Positions 60,909 through 64,000 of a stretch of 64,000 bases of DNA are shown here, piece by piece. Source of the DNA: Erwinia sorbitola (GTDB taxonomy: Bacteria > Pseudomonadota > Gammaproteobacteria > Enterobacterales > Enterobacteriaceae); the NCBI RefSeq assembly GCF_009738185.1, contig NZ_CP046509.1, forward strand, positions 3,785,501 to 3,849,500. The letters run 5' to 3'. Every line of letters begins with the position of its first letter. Within the stretch, counting starts at the first letter, position 1. The position numbers and the translations under genes were made by a program. Under the pieces are notes generated by a model. The model was given only the letters and a program-made list of their open reading frames with translations, did no database searches and had not been told where the DNA came from.

Positions 60909-62302
60909 ACGCGGAGACACAGCGCGCCTTAGAAGCCATCTGCCACCGTTACCACGCCATTATTATTGAGTGCACTCCGCAGCGGCTTCATATTGCTCTG
61001 GCCGATACCCCCGGTCATGAAATGATGGCTGAGTTGCGCTTTGCTACACACAGCGCCATCAATGTCGAATGCTGGCCACAGGCCAGGCTGGAACAGTTTA
61101 GCCGGCAGGCATCCATCGCCTCCGGACAGGAACCCGCCGCGGAAGAACATAGCACGACTGCGGTGGATCAAATTAATCAGCTGCTGACTCAGGCATTACA
61201 AAAACGCGCCTCCGATCTGCATATTGAACCGCAGGAAAAAGGGCTACGCCTCCGCTTACGCGTTGATGGCGTGTTGCAACTGCTGCCGGGTAGCGGGTTT
61301 GAAAACAGCTCACAGCTGATTGCGCGGCTGAAAATTCTTGCAGGTCTGGATATAGCAGAGCGACGTGTCCCGCAGGACGGGCAGTTCTCTGTGACACTGA
61401 ACAATAATAATGAGTCTTTTCGCCTGTCGACCTTGCCAACACGCTTCGGAGAAAAAGCCGTGGTACGTCTGTTGCAAAGCGATGCCCGCACGATTGAGCT
61501 GGATAACATCGGAATGCCCGGGCCGCTTCTCAAGCGCTACCGCGATGCGTTATCCCGTCCACAAGGGATGATTCTGGTTACCGGCCCTACCGGCAGCGGA
61601 AAAACATTCACTCTTTACAGCGGCCTGAGCTGGCTGAATGTTGCTACACGTAATCTTTGCAGCGTGGAGGATCCGGTGGAGATCCCTCTTTCTGGAGTCA
61701 ATCAGACGCAGATCCACACCCGCTCGGGTCTCGATTTTCACCGTGTGCTACGCGCGCTGCTGCGACAGGATCCTGATGTGATTATGATCGGGGAGATCCG
61801 CGATGGTGAAACCGCCGAAATTGCCGTTAAAGCGGCTCAAACCGGCCATCTGGTACTCTCCACCCTGCACACTAACTCCACAACTGAAACTCTGGTACGT
61901 TTGGGGCAAATGGGTGTGCCAGGATATCTGCTGGCATCGGCCCTCAAACTGGTGATCGCCCAACGTTTGGTGCGCAGGTTGTGTAAGCACTGTCGCCAGC
62001 CCGCAGAAGCAACGGCGCATTTCCCTCCTCATATCTGGCCGGGAACTGTTCAAAACTGGCGCGCAGTAGGCTGTGAACACTGCTTTTCTGGTTTTTATGG
62101 TCGTCTGCCGCTATTTGAGCTGCTGCCTGTCACCGCACGTCTGCAAAATGCCCTCGCTAAATCAGCGCGCCCGGAGGAGCTGGCAGAAATTGCTCGCCAG
62201 CAGGGTATGAACTCGCTGTTTGTTGAGGGTCTGCACTGCGTTAACCGTGGCGATACGACCCTCGAAGAGCTGACGCGGGTCGCGGGTGACAGTCATGAAT
62301 AA
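60905..62302 (+). CDS. hofB: Type IV pilus assembly ATPase HofB (PilB/GspE-like)
   Basis: A 465-aa hexameric extension ATPase with Walker A TGPTGSGKT, Asp box SVEDPVEIPL, Walker B IMIGEIRDGETAE and a tetracysteine zinc motif (CKHC, later CEHC). It powers pilin polymerisation. Its 3' end overlaps hofC by 8 nt. Confidence 0.94.
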   Translation: MNAETQRALEAICHRYHAIIIECTPQRLHIALADTPGHEMMAELRFATHSAINVECWPQARLEQFSRQASIASGQEPAAEEHSTTAVDQINQLLTQALQKRASDLHIEPQEKGLRLRLRVDGVLQLLPGSGFENSSQLIARLKILAGLDIAERRVPQDGQFSVTLNNNNESFRLSTLPTRFGEKAVVRLLQSDARTIELDNIGMPGPLLKRYRDALSRPQGMILVTGPTGSGKTFTLYSGLSWLNVATRNLCSVEDPVEIPLSGVNQTQIHTRSGLDFHRVLRALLRQDPDVIMIGEIRDGETAEIAVKAAQTGHLVLSTLHTNSTTETLVRLGQMGVPGYLLASALKLVIAQRLVRRLCKHCRQPAEATAHFPPHIWPGTVQNWRAVGCEHCFSGFYGRLPLFELLPVTARLQNALAKSARPEELAEIARQQGMNSLFVEGLHCVNRGDTTLEELTRVAGDSHE

Positions 62303-63494
62303 ACGAATACTATTTCGCTGGCAGTCCATTGACGACAGCGGGCAACTTTATCAGGGCAGTCGTTTTGCCAGCAGCGCCGCACAGATTGCAGCAGAGCTTG
62401 CAGCCGAACAGCAGCTACCGCTTAAAATCAGCCGTGGTCGCCGCTATAGCGCGCGCCACTGGCAGTGGCAACAAAAAATCGCGTTCGTCCGCCAGCTGGC
62501 TACCCTACTGAAAGCCGGAATGCCGCTAACTGGCTGCCTGCAACTGCTGGGTGAAGATCATCATGAGCCTTCCTGGCAAGCGCTGCTCTTATGGTTGCAG
62601 CAGAGTATCTCGTCCGGAGAGCCTTTCTCACAGGCCATGGCGCAGTGGCCCGAGGTTTTTCCTCCGTTGTTTCCGGCACTCATCCATATTGGTGAACTTA
62701 CCGGTGAGCTGGATGAGTGCTGCATACAGCTGGCAAACCAGCAGGAGCGGCAACAGGAGCTACAGCAGAAAGTGAAAAAAGCGCTGCGCTACCCACTGTT
62801 TATCCTTGCGGTAGCGCTGCTGGTTAGCGTTGGAATGCTGGTGTTTGTTTTACCGGAGTTTGTTGCGATTTACCGCACTTTCAACGCTCCTCTTCCCGCC
62901 TTTACTGCGGCAGTGATTAGCCTTTCTCAGTCCATGCAACAGCACGGGTTGTTTTTCATCACGTTCATCATTGTTAGCGGAATACTGTGGCGCACTCAGC
63001 GCAGTAAATCGCTGCCCTGGCAGCGGTATGAACAACGTCAGCTGCTACGGATCCCTCTGATTGCTGCGCTTTATCAGGGCAGCCTGTTAAGCCAGATCTT
63101 TACCACACTGGCCATGACACAGCGCGCAGGGTTAACACTGCTGCAAAGCCTGCAAGCGGTTGAGAAAACCCTTTCCCCACTGCTCTGGCGCGAAGCTATT
63201 ACGCAATTACAGCAACATATTACAAAGGGTCATCCACTACATCAGGCCCTGAAGTCACATCTGTTGTTTACTCCTCTCTGTTATCAACTGGTCAAAGTCG
63301 GTGAAGAGTCTGGTTCTCTGGATACACTGCTGGAGAGGCTGGCTATCTGGCATGAACAAAAGACACATCAGCTGGCAGACCAGCTGGCCGCTGCACTTGA
63401 GCCGCTAATGATGATGGTGATTGGAGGGATTGTTGGCACATTAGTCGTGGCGATGTACCTGCCTGTATTCCGCCTGGGAGATGCTCTGGGCTGA
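62295..63494 (+). CDS. hofC: Type IV pilus inner-membrane platform protein HofC (PilC/GspF-like)
   Basis: A 399-aa GspF-family protein with two repeated cytoplasmic domains (each with a KAGMPL- or RAGLTL-like start) and three membrane segments. I use ATG 62295; GTG 62286 is open three codons upstream. It is the platform partner of HofB. Confidence 0.93.
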   Translation: MNKRILFRWQSIDDSGQLYQGSRFASSAAQIAAELAAEQQLPLKISRGRRYSARHWQWQQKIAFVRQLATLLKAGMPLTGCLQLLGEDHHEPSWQALLLWLQQSISSGEPFSQAMAQWPEVFPPLFPALIHIGELTGELDECCIQLANQQERQQELQQKVKKALRYPLFILAVALLVSVGMLVFVLPEFVAIYRTFNAPLPAFTAAVISLSQSMQQHGLFFITFIIVSGILWRTQRSKSLPWQRYEQRQLLRIPLIAALYQGSLLSQIFTTLAMTQRAGLTLLQSLQAVEKTLSPLLWREAITQLQQHITKGHPLHQALKSHLLFTPLCYQLVKVGEESGSLDTLLERLAIWHEQKTHQLADQLAAALEPLMMMVIGGIVGTLVVAMYLPVFRLGDALG

Positions 63495-63500
63495 AGGTCA

Positions 63501-63525
63501 TTCCCCCGCCTTGATGGCGGGGGAA
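63501..63525. terminator. Hairpin between convergent hofC and guaC
   Basis: TTCCCCCGCC (63501-63510) pairs perfectly with 63516-63525 around TTGAT. It lacks a T run but sits between two convergent gene ends. Confidence 0.55.
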
Positions 63526-63546
63526 ACTGTTCGCAGGCGGCAAGTG

Positions 63547-64000
63547 TTACCGGTTAAATACGCGGTTTTCCTGCTCATTAACGCGAATAAACGTTGTGCG
63601 TTTGGTCAGTTCTTTCAATCGTTCTGCACCTACGTAAGTACAGGCAGAACGCAGGCCGCCGAGGATATCACGGGCAGTAAATTCAACAGGCCCACGAAGC
63701 GGGAGCCTTACGGTCTTTCCTTCCGCCGCACGATACTGCGCCACGCTTCCTACGTGTCGCTTCATGGCAGACTCTGAACTCATACCGTAGAACAGCATAA
63801 ACTGTTCGCCGTTCTCTTCCACCAGCGTGCCTTCACATTCGTCATGAGCCGCCAGCATGCCGCCGAGCATGACAAAATCAGCCCCGCCGCCAAAGGCTTT
63901 CGCAACATCACCTGGTACTGAGCAACCGCCATCACTGACGATCTGTCCGCCAAGGCCATGCGCCGCATCAGCACACTCAATAACGGCTGACAGCTGCGGA
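63547..64000 (-). CDS. guaC: GMP reductase (3' part)
   Basis: The visible 150 codons form the C-terminal part of GuaC, which reduces GMP to IMP in purine salvage. The frame continues through the window edge and shows SDGGCSVPGDVAKAFGGGAD, MLFYGMSSESAM and the C terminus RTTFIRVNEQENRVF. The catalytic cysteine of this family lies further upstream, outside the window. It faces hofC as in E. coli. Confidence 0.95.
   Translation of the reverse strand, partial: PQLSAVIECADAAHGLGGQIVSDGGCSVPGDVAKAFGGGADFVMLGGMLAAHDECEGTLVEENGEQFMLFYGMSSESAMKRHVGSVAQYRAAEGKTVRLPLRGPVEFTARDILGGLRSACTYVGAERLKELTKRTTFIRVNEQENRVFNR

Overview
The window is about 64 kb of chromosome from an enterobacterium. The backbone follows the Escherichia coli guaC to hrpB order, read in the opposite direction: hrpB, thpR, sfsA, dksA, gluQ, pcnB, folK, panBCD, yadHG, can, hpt, then cueO, yacC, speED, yacL, acnB, then lpd, aceFE, pdhR, aroP, then ampED, nadC, ppdD-hofBC and guaC. 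Protein divergence, an AceF with two lipoyl domains, GTAG-headed REP palindromes and ERIC-like repeats suggest Erwiniaceae (Erwinia or Pantoea type). That placement is an inference.

Region 1 (1-13.4 kb) is core housekeeping: RNA processing (hrpB, thpR, pcnB), stringent-response control (dksA), tRNA modification (gluQ), folate and pantothenate synthesis, an ABC exporter, carbonic anhydrase and purine salvage. Two intergenic spaces carry tandem or REP-like palindromic repeats.

Region 2 (13.4-25 kb) lies between hpt and cueO, where E. coli has gcd. It holds a PLP-dependent sulfur amino-acid enzyme behind a possible MetJ operator and a complete type I-F CRISPR-Cas system. The layout is unusual. 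The effector operon csy1-csy2-csy3-csy4 (+) converges on cas2/3-cas1 (-). A one-repeat stub lies after csy4, and a 13-repeat array lies beyond cas1. That array begins 10 bp after the cueO stop codon on the cueO strand, has no visible leader, and cueO has a clear CueR-type promoter. The stub repeat and the first array repeat are perfect 28-bp inverted repeats. Flipping the segment between them on paper would put all cas genes and the array in one direction with the csy4-side leader remnant at the head of the array.

Region 3 (25-33.4 kb) contains cueO with an expanded Met/His repeat, yacC, speED behind an ERIC-like element, yacL, acnB and a cold-shock gene with a long leader.

Region 4 (33.4-44.5 kb) is accessory DNA replacing E. 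coli yacH. It has an AT-rich stretch with a possible small RNA or small protein, an aldo-keto reductase, and a coenzyme-A/acyl-chain cluster (LysR regulator, enoyl-CoA hydratase, thiolase lacking one catalytic cysteine, acyl-CoA ligase, thioesterase, enoyl reductase-like MDR protein). A tandem REP array follows, then an SDR-bioMNY biotin-uptake operon.

Region 5 (44.5-64 kb) carries the pyruvate dehydrogenase operon with its PdhR operator, aroP, a GPH sugar symporter with a GH43 glycosidase, ampED, a small LysR/CMD/tautomerase insertion between ampD and nadC, the type IV pilus genes ppdD-hofB-hofC and the end of guaC. No rRNA, tRNA, complete insertion sequence or prophage was recognised.
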